From: Cyanobacteriota bacterium
Lineage (GTDB): Bacteria; Cyanobacteriota; Cyanobacteriia; Leptolyngbyales; Leptolyngbyaceae
Assembly: GCA_027482985.1 (NCBI GenBank)
Contig: JAIXVO010000752.1
Location: forward strand, 1 to 5,962
Direction of reading: 5' to 3'
DNA length: 5,962 nucleotides
Below, one piece after another: positions 1-5,415 of this stretch. Positions within the stretch are counted from its first letter, which is position 1. Every line of letters starts with the position of its first letter. The position numbers were made by a program, and so were the translations under genes. The notes below the pieces were generated by a model. It was given only the letters and a program-made list of their open reading frames with translations. It ran no database searches and was not told where the DNA came from.

Positions 1-20
1 AATGGGTAATGGGTAATGGG
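1..20. repeat. Heptameric short tandem repeat (AATGGGT)n, cut by the window edge
   Basis: The first 20 bases are almost three head-to-tail copies of AATGGGT. Heptanucleotide short tandem repeats (STRR type) are a known component of intergenic DNA in many filamentous cyanobacteria. The array may continue to the left of the window, so its true copy number is unknown. It lies downstream of the M23 peptidase gene, in non-coding DNA. Confidence 0.6.
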
Positions 21-40
21 AATTTGAGGGTCAGCGATGA

Positions 41-64
41 GCGATCGCAGTCATCCGCGATCGC
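41..64. repeat. Pair of HIP1 palindromes forming a potential hairpin
   Basis: Two perfect GCGATCGC octamers (41-48 and 57-64) are separated by 8 bases. Because each is its own reverse complement, the two copies can pair with each other as an 8-bp GC-rich stem with an 8-base loop. The structure lies 3 bases beyond the stop codon of the minus-strand peptidase gene. It could therefore mark or protect the 3' end of that transcript. There is no U-tract after it on the minus strand, so it is not a standard intrinsic terminator. Confidence 0.5.
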
Positions 65-67
65 CTG

Positions 68-1243
68 TTATAAAAACGCGACTGGATCGGTGGGTTCGCC
101 GTCTCGGCGGACTTCAAAGTGGAGATGGGGGCCGGTTGAGAGGCCGGTGGAGCCAACTGCGGCGATCGCCTGTCCACGTTGTACCGTTTGCCCCTCCACC
201 ACATACAGTTCGCTGGCATGGGCATAGAGGCTGGTAATGCCGCCTCCGTGGTCAATAATCACCGCGTTGCCATAACCGCCATACCAGCCCGCAAAAATGA
301 CGGTGCCCCGTTCGGCAGCGTGAATTGCAGTCCCGTAATCGGCACCGAAGTCAATCCCGGCATGAAATCGCTCATAACCCAACACGGGATGCATCCGCCA
401 GCCGAAAGGACTGGTCAGTTCGCCGACCACAGGTACCAGCATCTGACCACTGCCGCGAAAGGCGATGTTCGTGCCCGCTAGACGTTGATTAATCAGCGCT
501 GTGACCGCTTGAGCGTCCTGTTCCAACTGGTTTTCAGCCACTTCCATGGCGCGCCGATCGCTGCGCAAATGGGCGATCGCGCTTTTTTGATCGACGGCTA
601 ATTGTTCCAGTTGGCCTTTTTGGGCTGCAAGTTGTTGGGTCAGTAGGGTAATGGACATCCGCGTTTGTTCCAACGCCTGCCGTTTTTGTTCTAACTGCTC
701 CGCGTCTGCCTTTAAACTCAGGAGGGTGCGCTGATCCGTCTGATGCACTCGTTTCAACTGGTACCGGCGATCCAGAAACTCATTCAAACTGCGACTCTGG
801 AGCAACACAGCCCAGCCCTGATCCCGGTGCTGTCGCTGCAAAAATTGGAGGCGGGCAATGGTGGCCGATCGCTTGTGTTCATAAGCCTGTTCCGCGGTGG
901 TCAGTTTGCCTTCTAAGCTTTTTAATTTAGCCGTCTCAGCTTGTAGTTGAGTCTGATTGGCTTGCAGCGTTTGAGTTGTGGTTTGCAACCCGCGTTTGAC
1001 CCCTTGCAGGGTTTTTTGGGCGGCTCCTTCCAGGTTTTGCAAGCGATCGCGTTCGGCGGCAACCTCAGACTTTTGCTGTTCTAAGCGTTGTTGATAGGTC
1101 TGCAAATCATTCACAGCCGCTTGTGCCAGTGGCAACGAGACCGGCAGCGCGATCGCTGGACGGGCAAAACTCAGCAGTCCCCATAACCCGATCCCCAGCA
1201 GCACCCTCACCCAGCGGCGTTCCTGCGGCTTGCATTCGACCAT
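68..1243 (-). CDS. Exported coiled-coil M23 (LytM) peptidoglycan endopeptidase, EnvC/PcsB-like
   Basis: The product is a 391-residue zinc endopeptidase predicted to cut peptide cross-links of peptidoglycan in the periplasm. Residues 1-42 look like a signal peptide: a basic start (ERRW), a hydrophobic stretch at 14-26 and possible cleavage after AIA (32) or AQA (42). Residues 44-255 are a Gln/Leu/Glu-rich coiled coil of the EnvC/PcsB kind, interrupted near 143-165. The C-terminal M23 domain spans about 268-391. It holds the HxxxD motif (H294, D298), the middle YAH (H342) and the GPHLHFE motif (H373, H375), so the metal ligands and the catalytic His are all present. This differs from E. coli EnvC, whose LytM domain is catalytically degenerate and acts as an amidase activator. 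The ATG start is preceded by only a weak GGGG-type site. The gene is divergent from the stress-protein gene at 1558. A role in cell division or daughter-cell separation is inferred from the family. Confidence 0.93.
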   Translation of the reverse strand: MVECKPQERRWVRVLLGIGLWGLLSFARPAIALPVSLPLAQAAVNDLQTYQQRLEQQKSEVAAERDRLQNLEGAAQKTLQGVKRGLQTTTQTLQANQTQLQAETAKLKSLEGKLTTAEQAYEHKRSATIARLQFLQRQHRDQGWAVLLQSRSLNEFLDRRYQLKRVHQTDQRTLLSLKADAEQLEQKRQALEQTRMSITLLTQQLAAQKGQLEQLAVDQKSAIAHLRSDRRAMEVAENQLEQDAQAVTALINQRLAGTNIAFRGSGQMLVPVVGELTSPFGWRMHPVLGYERFHAGIDFGADYGTAIHAAERGTVIFAGWYGGYGNAVIIDHGGGITSLYAHASELYVVEGQTVQRGQAIAAVGSTGLSTGPHLHFEVRRDGEPTDPVAFL

Positions 1244-1282
1244 GTGCGGCTACCCCAAACGTGATCCAAACAGAACCCTGGA

Positions 1283-1311
1283 ATTGTACTCAGGCTGACC
1301 AGTTTGGCCAA
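1283..1311 (-). promoter_or_regulatory. Candidate sigma-70-type promoter of the M23 peptidase gene
   Basis: Read on the minus strand, TTGGCC (1306-1311; four of six matches to TTGACA) is followed after exactly 17 bases by TACAAT (1283-1288; five of six matches to TATAAT). Transcription would begin near 1276, giving a leader of about 30 bases before the ATG at 1243. The -35 element sits inside a perfect 10-base palindrome, TTTGGCCAAA (1303-1312), which could bind a regulator. This is inferred from sequence match only. Confidence 0.5.
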
Positions 1312-1337
1312 AGTTTTTTAAAGATCTGGAGAACCCT

Positions 1338-1351
1338 GTAGCGGTATATAC
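1338..1351. promoter_or_regulatory. Possible NtcA-type binding box (GTA-N8-TAC)
   Basis: The sequence GTA, eight bases, TAC matches the core consensus of the cyanobacterial nitrogen regulator NtcA. The flanking T at 1337 gives the preferred TGTA on one side, while the other side has TACG instead of TACA. Its centre is about 68 bases upstream of the inferred peptidase-gene start site, not the usual position near -41. One or two such matches are expected by chance in a window of this length, so support is weak. Confidence 0.2.
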
Positions 1352-1557
1352 GGAAAAGTCTTTAGAGTGTAGCTCTGGCAGCTCACTGAGGCCAAGGTCA
1401 AAGGCCAACATGCTGGGTTGAGGGGCTGGAGACCGATGAAAAACTTCAATGTTTTTAGTCATTAGAACTGATGACAAACCTTTCAATCTTTGCCTTGAGA
1501 AAGATAGATTAGGAATGATTCCACGCAATTTCTGACGACCGACGCAGGGGGTAGATC

Positions 1558-2112
1558 ATGACAACTCATCAATCGATCCGGGCGATCGCGATTATGCCCG
1601 ACTTGGACACGGTTGGGCAGGCCGTGGATCATTTAGTCCTGTCAGGCTTTCCGCTGACACAAATCTTTTTGGTAGGTCGAGATACTCGCTTTTTCACGGG
1701 CGATAAACTGGATCTGGCGGCAACCGTTCCGATTAAGGAACTGTTGCATCGGGTGAATGTCAAAACTATGACCTACGCCTCTGGTGATCGCCAACGCGGT
1801 CAGATCATTGGTCGCTATACGGGTGCGCTGTCTGGCTTGTTAGCAGGATTGGGCTTGTTGCTTGTGCCTGGCATCGGTGAAATTCTGCTGGCAGCGGTGG
1901 CCGTGTCGTTAGTTTCCCTGACTGGCCTTGGCACTCTGACGGGTGACGCGGTGGGTGGGGCGATCGGGCAGAAAATGGCTCGCCGACTGATCGATACCTA
2001 TCTCTCCCAAGTTTTGCAAGGAGATTACTTACTATTAGTGAGTGGCAGCGACAGTGATATTTGCCGTGCTGAATTAATTCTCATGACTCAGGGCATTCAA
2101 GGTCGGATTTGA
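1558..2112 (+). CDS. YflT/general-stress-17M-like protein with glycine-rich hydrophobic core
   Basis: This 184-residue protein has no enzymatic motif that I recognise. Residues 6-42 (RAIAIMPDLDTVGQAVDHL, then a beta-strand IFLVGRD) resemble the N-terminal alpha/beta unit of the YflT/GS17M stress-protein family, which is often built as AVFDs-AEAAVDeL-aGF-IsVv. Residues 84-137 are Gly- and Ala/Leu-rich and include the family-typical LLLVPGIGEILLA stretch (100-112) and a closing GGAIGQKMAR. They could insert in a membrane or pack as a glycine zipper. Residues 138-180 add a helix and a GDYLLLVSG strand with a DICRAELIL helix, echoing the N-terminal fold. The ATG start is supported by CAGGGGG at 1545-1551, six bases upstream. 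A GH57-like gene follows after 50 bases on the same strand, so co-transcription is possible. A role in stress tolerance is inferred from the family only. Confidence 0.8.
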   Translation: MTTHQSIRAIAIMPDLDTVGQAVDHLVLSGFPLTQIFLVGRDTRFFTGDKLDLAATVPIKELLHRVNVKTMTYASGDRQRGQIIGRYTGALSGLLAGLGLLLVPGIGEILLAAVAVSLVSLTGLGTLTGDAVGGAIGQKMARRLIDTYLSQVLQGDYLLLVSGSDSDICRAELILMTQGIQGRI

Positions 2113-2162
2113 GTCCCGTGGTATCCTAATATGCCGCTTCCAGTTCTCTTACCGCTATTCTT

Positions 2163-3644
2163 ATGACCTCCACGCTCACCGCTGACCAGACCCATCTGCC
2201 GCAACTGGATGAACTGCGATCGGGCTGGCCCAATCTGTGTGGTTGGGAAACTACCGTCACTGCCGTCACGCGCCCCTCCACCGCCGTCTTTTTACCGCGC
2301 ACAAATTTAGCCCTGGATCAGATCCACTCGGCTTTCGCGATCGCCCTGCATATGCACCAGCCCACCATCCCCGCAGGTCGGGACGGCGCTTTGATCAGCA
2401 ACCTGCAACAGATGTTTGAGCATCCCGGCGATGGCGACAACCACAATGCGGGCACGTTCGCTTGGTGTTATTCCCGCATGGCCGACTTTATCCCCGAATT
2501 GGTGGGGCAGGGCGCACAACCGCGCGTCATGCTGGATTACTCCGGCAACTTGCTGTGGGGGTTGCGGCAAATGGGACGGGGCGATGTGCTGGACAATCTC
2601 AAACGCATCACCTGTGACCCCACCTACCAACCCTATGTCGAATGGCTGGGCACAATGTGGGGACATGCGGTGGTGCCGTCTACGCCCATCCCTGACCTGA
2701 AGCTGCACATCCAGGCTTGGCAACATCACTTTGCCGCCATTTTCGGCTGGGAAGCCCTGGCACGAGTGAAAGGCTTTTCGCCGCCAGAAATGCACCTACC
2801 CAACCATCCCGACACCTTATATGAATTTGTCCAAGCCCTGAATGACTGTGGTTATCGCTGGCTAATGGTGCAGGAACACACAGTTGAAACCCTGACCGGA
2901 GAACCGTTGGGTTACAAACATGTACCGCATCAGTTGATCGCTCGTAATTCCCAGGGGGCAACGACCAGTATTACCGTTCTAATTAAAACGCAGGGATCGG
3001 ATACGAAACTGGTGGGGCAGATGCAGCCTTACTATGAAGCCAAATCTCAAGCCACCAAACCGACGTTAGGCGGGATTGCAGTGCCCTCCCTAGTGACGCA
3101 AATTGCCGACGGGGAAAATGGCGGCGTGATGATGAACGAGTTTCCCCAGGCGTTTAAGCAAGCCACTTACGACATGCAGCAGCAGACCCGAACGGTCGCC
3201 ATGACGGGCACTGAGTACCTGGAACTGATTGCGGCGGCGGGAGTGCTCCCGGAACATTTGCCCACCTGCCAACCCGTAGGACAACATCGCCTGTGGCAAC
3301 AGATGGTGCAGGACAACAGTACCGTCACTGCCGCGATCGCCACGATTCAACAAAGTGACTCCCAGTTTCACATGGATGGCGCTTCCTGGACGAATCACAT
3401 CAGTTGGGTGCAGGGCTACGAGAATGTCCTGAGTCCGATGAATCAGGTGAGTGCCCGCTTCCATGCCAAATTTGATCCCTTAGTGGAAGCCGATCCTGCT
3501 GTCCGCCGCACAGCTGCCTATCAACAAGCGCTGGTGCACAATTTGGTGTTGCAAACCAGTTGTTTCCGCTATTGGGGCCAGGGGCTCTGGACGGATTACG
3601 CCCGTCAAATTTGCGATCGCGCCCTCGCTGCGATTGATGCCTGA
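2163..3644 (+). CDS. Glycoside hydrolase family 57-like protein
   Basis: This 493-residue protein is soluble, with no signal peptide, and is probably cytoplasmic. After a variable N-terminus (1-55) comes the GH57 region 1 signature HMHQP (63-67). It is followed by DNHNAGTFAW (92-101), a WGHAVVP segment (166-172) matching region 2, and GFSPPEMHLP (204-213), where E209 aligns with the GH57 nucleophile position. Further on, YRWLMVQEHT (231-240) and DGENGGVMMNEFP (316-328) could supply the acid/base residue, with D316 the best candidate. The C-terminus carries a conserved-looking TSCFRYWGQGLWTDYAR (466-481). GH57 enzymes act on alpha-glucans (amylases, branching enzymes, amylopullulanases), so a role in glycogen or other alpha-glucan metabolism is the default guess, but the substrate cannot be read from sequence. 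The ATG has no Shine-Dalgarno sequence. It lies 50 bases after the stress-protein gene and 53 before the Uma2 gene. Confidence 0.88.
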   Translation: MTSTLTADQTHLPQLDELRSGWPNLCGWETTVTAVTRPSTAVFLPRTNLALDQIHSAFAIALHMHQPTIPAGRDGALISNLQQMFEHPGDGDNHNAGTFAWCYSRMADFIPELVGQGAQPRVMLDYSGNLLWGLRQMGRGDVLDNLKRITCDPTYQPYVEWLGTMWGHAVVPSTPIPDLKLHIQAWQHHFAAIFGWEALARVKGFSPPEMHLPNHPDTLYEFVQALNDCGYRWLMVQEHTVETLTGEPLGYKHVPHQLIARNSQGATTSITVLIKTQGSDTKLVGQMQPYYEAKSQATKPTLGGIAVPSLVTQIADGENGGVMMNEFPQAFKQATYDMQQQTRTVAMTGTEYLELIAAAGVLPEHLPTCQPVGQHRLWQQMVQDNSTVTAAIATIQQSDSQFHMDGASWTNHISWVQGYENVLSPMNQVSARFHAKFDPLVEADPAVRRTAAYQQALVHNLVLQTSCFRYWGQGLWTDYARQICDRALAAIDA

Positions 3645-3697
3645 GTCTTGACCCCAGTAGGATAGAACCAATCGCGATCGCTTGACTGGAGGCACTC

Positions 3698-4402
3698 ATG
3701 CAACTGGCCCTCAAATCTCTAGCAGATCTCAATCCCCCCACGCCAGATGCCCCGTTAGAGGCAATGCTGACCATTCCTCCCGGCACCTCGCTGATGTTGC
3801 ATAACATCAGTTGGGCTGGTTTCGAGAAATTGCTGTTGGCATTGGGGGATATTCGTGCCGCCAGACTCACTTACGATCGCGGCACCCTGGAGATTATGGC
3901 ACCCTTACCCCGACACGAATTCTACAAAGAAACGGTTAGCCTCTTAGTGCAGGAGTTGGCTGACATCTTGAATATTGACTATGAAGTGTTTGGTTCTACG
4001 ACATGGAAGCGGCAAGACCTCCTCACGGGAATAGAACCTGACAACTGTTTCTATATTCAAAATGAACCCTTAATTCGAGGCAAACTCGACCTGGATTTAG
4101 CCCATGATCCACCGCCGGATTTAGCGCTGGAAATTGACATCACCAGTAAATCCCTGAATCGAATGCCCATTTATGCTCGCTTAGGGGTGCCTGAAGTCTG
4201 GCGCTATGAAGCGGGTAGCCTGAAGATTTATCACCGGGAAGCGGATTACTATCGGGAAAGCGATCGCAGCCTTGCCTTCCCGACGTTTCCCGTGTCCGCC
4301 CTGATTGCTTTTATCGATGAGCATCACCCGCTGGGGAAATTAGCCATGCGGCGAGCTTTTCGCACATGGATCAAACAGGATCAGGGTATGGCTGACAGTT
4401 AG
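3698..4402 (+). CDS. Uma2-family PD-(D/E)XK nuclease-fold protein
   Basis: This 234-residue protein belongs to the Uma2 (DUF820) family, which is greatly expanded in cyanobacteria and has a restriction-endonuclease-like fold. Conserved features are LTYDRGTLEIMAPLPRHE (57-74), an acidic GIEPDNCFYI (111-120) and the core PPDLALEIDITSKS (139-152). In the core, D141, E145/D147 and K151 form the putative metal site. After it comes NRMPIYARLGVPEVWRYE (154-171), typical of the family. The length is slightly above the common 180-200 residues because of a proline-rich N-terminal extension (about 1-25) and a basic C-terminal tail. The start is supported by a strong GGAGG at 3688-3692, five bases before the ATG. 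The stop codon directly touches the stop of the convergent universal stress protein gene. Nuclease activity is inferred from the fold; the cellular role of this family is not settled. Confidence 0.93.
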   Translation: MQLALKSLADLNPPTPDAPLEAMLTIPPGTSLMLHNISWAGFEKLLLALGDIRAARLTYDRGTLEIMAPLPRHEFYKETVSLLVQELADILNIDYEVFGSTTWKRQDLLTGIEPDNCFYIQNEPLIRGKLDLDLAHDPPPDLALEIDITSKSLNRMPIYARLGVPEVWRYEAGSLKIYHREADYYRESDRSLAFPTFPVSALIAFIDEHHPLGKLAMRRAFRTWIKQDQGMADS

Positions 4403-4888
4403 TTACGCCTGCTCACCTTGAATCGTGAGGACGGAGCAAGGGGCATGATGCAACACATAGTTGCTCACGCTGCCGAGAAAGAGTTCCTTCAGACCGGAGT
4501 GTCCGCGTCGACCTAGAATAATCAGATCAGCGTTCCAGGTTTTGGCCAGTTCACAAATGGCTTTACCCGGATCACCCGCGTTTTGCGTAAATTCAACCGC
4601 GATGCCCGTTTGCGACACGTCTTCAGTTAGCTTTTTCAAGAATTCGATCGCGTTCTGCTGATAAGCTTCCCATTGCTCGGCATAAGCCCGAATCGCTTGT
4701 TCATGTAAGCCGGGATATACACTATCGGGACCAGGGTAAACCGGGGTGGGATAGCCTTCTTCCATTGGTGATAAGACGTGTAACAGCATTAAAGTCGCAT
4801 TGCCAAGCTTCGCGATCGCGATCGCTTCATCCAACACATGCTCACTCGGCAAACTAGGGGAAACTGCAACGATGATTTTCTTAAACAT
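4403..4888 (-). CDS. Universal stress protein (UspA family), ATP-binding type
   Basis: This 161-residue single-domain protein has the alpha/beta fold of universal stress proteins. These are small cytoplasmic, usually dimeric proteins that bind ATP or AMP and accumulate under stress. The first strand is KKIIVAVS (3-10) and a second strand-loop is TLMLLHVLSP (32-41). Residues 43-60 are a Tyr/Pro-rich loop, 64-92 a helix, and NADLIILGRRGHSG (119-132) leads into the nucleotide motif. The G-2x-G-9x-G-S signature is complete at G126, G129, G139 and S140, followed by VSNYVLHHAPCSVLTI. The residue after IIVAV, commonly Asp in ATP-binding members, is Ser10 here. The start is well supported by AGGAGG at 4894-4899, five bases before the ATG. 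The gene ends exactly at the end of the convergent Uma2 gene. Confidence 0.95.
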   Translation of the reverse strand: MFKKIIVAVSPSLPSEHVLDEAIAIAKLGNATLMLLHVLSPMEEGYPTPVYPGPDSVYPGLHEQAIRAYAEQWEAYQQNAIEFLKKLTEDVSQTGIAVEFTQNAGDPGKAICELAKTWNADLIILGRRGHSGLKELFLGSVSNYVLHHAPCSVLTIQGEQA

Positions 4889-4981
4889 ACGTTCCTCCTG
4901 AGGACGCTGGCATCAATGTTTGAGATAGCTTACGCCTACCTCTATCCTCAGCCCCACTCGCCCGACCCGACCAAAAACGCC

Positions 4982-5011
4982 ACTATTCTTTAGAAATGAT
5001 CCCCAATTCAA
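4982..5011 (-). promoter_or_regulatory. Weak candidate promoter of the universal stress protein gene
   Basis: On the minus strand, TTGAAT (5006-5011; four of six matches to the -35 consensus) is followed after 18 bases by AATAGT (4982-4987; four of six matches to the -10 consensus). It lies in the 143-base gap between the alkyltransferase-like gene and the universal stress protein gene and would give a leader of about 85-90 bases. Both matches are modest. The gap also holds a HIP1 octamer at 5014-5021. A separate promoter here is reasonable because the gap is too long for tight coupling. Confidence 0.25.
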
Positions 5012-5031
5012 TGGCGATCGCGCCTGCCATC

Positions 5032-5367
5032 CTATGCGTCTCCAGGTTCAAGCGGAATTTCAGCCTGCCAGCGGTACTCCCGCAAATTCACCTTACCGTG
5101 GGCGCTAAAAATTACCCCCTCAGCTTCTAACAACACCCGCTGAAAGTGGTCAGATCCAAACCGAACAGGTGATTCCGAAATCTCCCCTCTAGCATTAATC
5201 ACTCGATGCCAGGGAATATCCGCATCCGGTGCCACCCGGTACAACGCATACCCCACCAACCGCGCCCGCCCCGGCAAATTCGCCAAATCTGCCACCTGTC
5301 CATAGGTCGCCACCTGCCCCCTGGGAATCTGCCGGACAACATCGTAAATAGCATCGTAGCTGGACAT
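5032..5367 (-). CDS. Alkyltransferase-like (ATL) protein, MGMT-fold DNA-lesion binder
   Basis: This 111-residue protein is the DNA-binding domain of the O6-alkylguanine-DNA alkyltransferase family without the catalytic cysteine. The active-site motif PCHRV of MGMT/Ogt reads PWHRV here (52-56), with Trp53 in place of Cys. This change is diagnostic of ATL proteins such as E. coli YbaZ and fission yeast Atl1. Other family features are present: the IPRGQVATYGQVADLA helix-turn-helix segment (14-29) with Tyr22, which helps flip the damaged base, and ARLVGYAL (35-42) with the arginine-finger candidate R36. GEIS and the FGSDHFQRVLLEAEGV segment (70-85) close the domain. By family knowledge it cannot dealkylate DNA but binds O6-alkylguanine and flags it for nucleotide excision repair. 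The start is preceded by a purine-rich leader with GAGG about 8 bases upstream. It lies 48 bases behind the membrane protein gene on the same strand. Confidence 0.93.
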   Translation of the reverse strand: MSSYDAIYDVVRQIPRGQVATYGQVADLANLPGRARLVGYALYRVAPDADIPWHRVINARGEISESPVRFGSDHFQRVLLEAEGVIFSAHGKVNLREYRWQAEIPLEPGDA

Positions 5368-5415
5368 TCCTGCCTCTCCCTCACCTTCCTTTCCCTCCCT
5401 CTCTCGCCCTTCCCC
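5368..5415 (-). other. Polypurine leader upstream of the ATL gene
   Basis: This 48-base spacer between two minus-strand genes is almost pure purine on the transcribed strand. From 5367 to 5417 (51 bases) the plus strand has only three purines (5372, 5383 and 5406), with an unbroken 22-base pyrimidine run at 5384-5405. On the mRNA it reads as repeated GGGA/GAGG units, giving several Shine-Dalgarno-like sites ahead of the ATL start. I see no promoter or hairpin in it, so read-through from the upstream gene is likely. Confidence 0.7.

Larger units (their letters stand above)
1244..1557. other. Divergent intergenic region between the M23 peptidase and stress-protein genes
   Basis: These 314 bases separate two divergently transcribed genes and must hold both promoters. 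A good minus-strand promoter candidate is at 1283-1311, and an NtcA-type half-site pair is at 1338-1351. An AT-rich inverted repeat (AAAAAC, 6-base loop, GTTTTT) lies at 1439-1456. The plus-strand promoter is not clear. The best -10-like element is TAGATT at 1505-1510, but it has only a poor -35 partner. The region is visibly more AT-rich than the flanking genes and contains no HIP1 octamer. A minus-strand open frame (1250-1528) is present, but I do not believe it is a gene. Confidence 0.7.

Noticed and set aside
1250..1528. Minus-strand open frame of 92 codons (TTG start; internal ATG at 1462 giving 70 codons) upstream of the M23 peptidase gene
   Set aside because: It has no ribosome binding site at either start, no recognisable domain and no codon bias like its neighbours, and it covers the inferred promoter. 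An open frame of this length is expected by chance.
2307..2795. Minus-strand open frame of 162 codons inside the GH57-like gene
   Set aside because: It is a shadow of a strong plus-strand coding sequence with clear family motifs; its translation is low-complexity and His/Gln/Gly-rich with no domain.
3648..3676. TTGACC at 3648-3653 as a promoter for the Uma2 gene
   Set aside because: The -35 match is good, but no -10-like hexamer lies 16-18 bases downstream; the position is occupied by a HIP1 octamer.
3400..3870. Minus-strand open frame of 156 codons across the GH57/Uma2 junction
   Set aside because: It overlaps two well-supported genes in opposite orientation and shows no family signature.
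4412..4429. Inverted repeat CTCAC-N8-GTGAG near the Uma2/universal stress protein junction as a terminator
   Set aside because: The stem is only five bases, it lies inside the universal stress protein coding sequence, and there is no T-run after it in either direction.
4812..4825. Overlapping HIP1 octamers as a special regulatory site
   Set aside because: They lie inside the universal stress protein coding sequence, where they encode an Ala-Ile repeat (AIAIAK), and fit the general HIP1 abundance.
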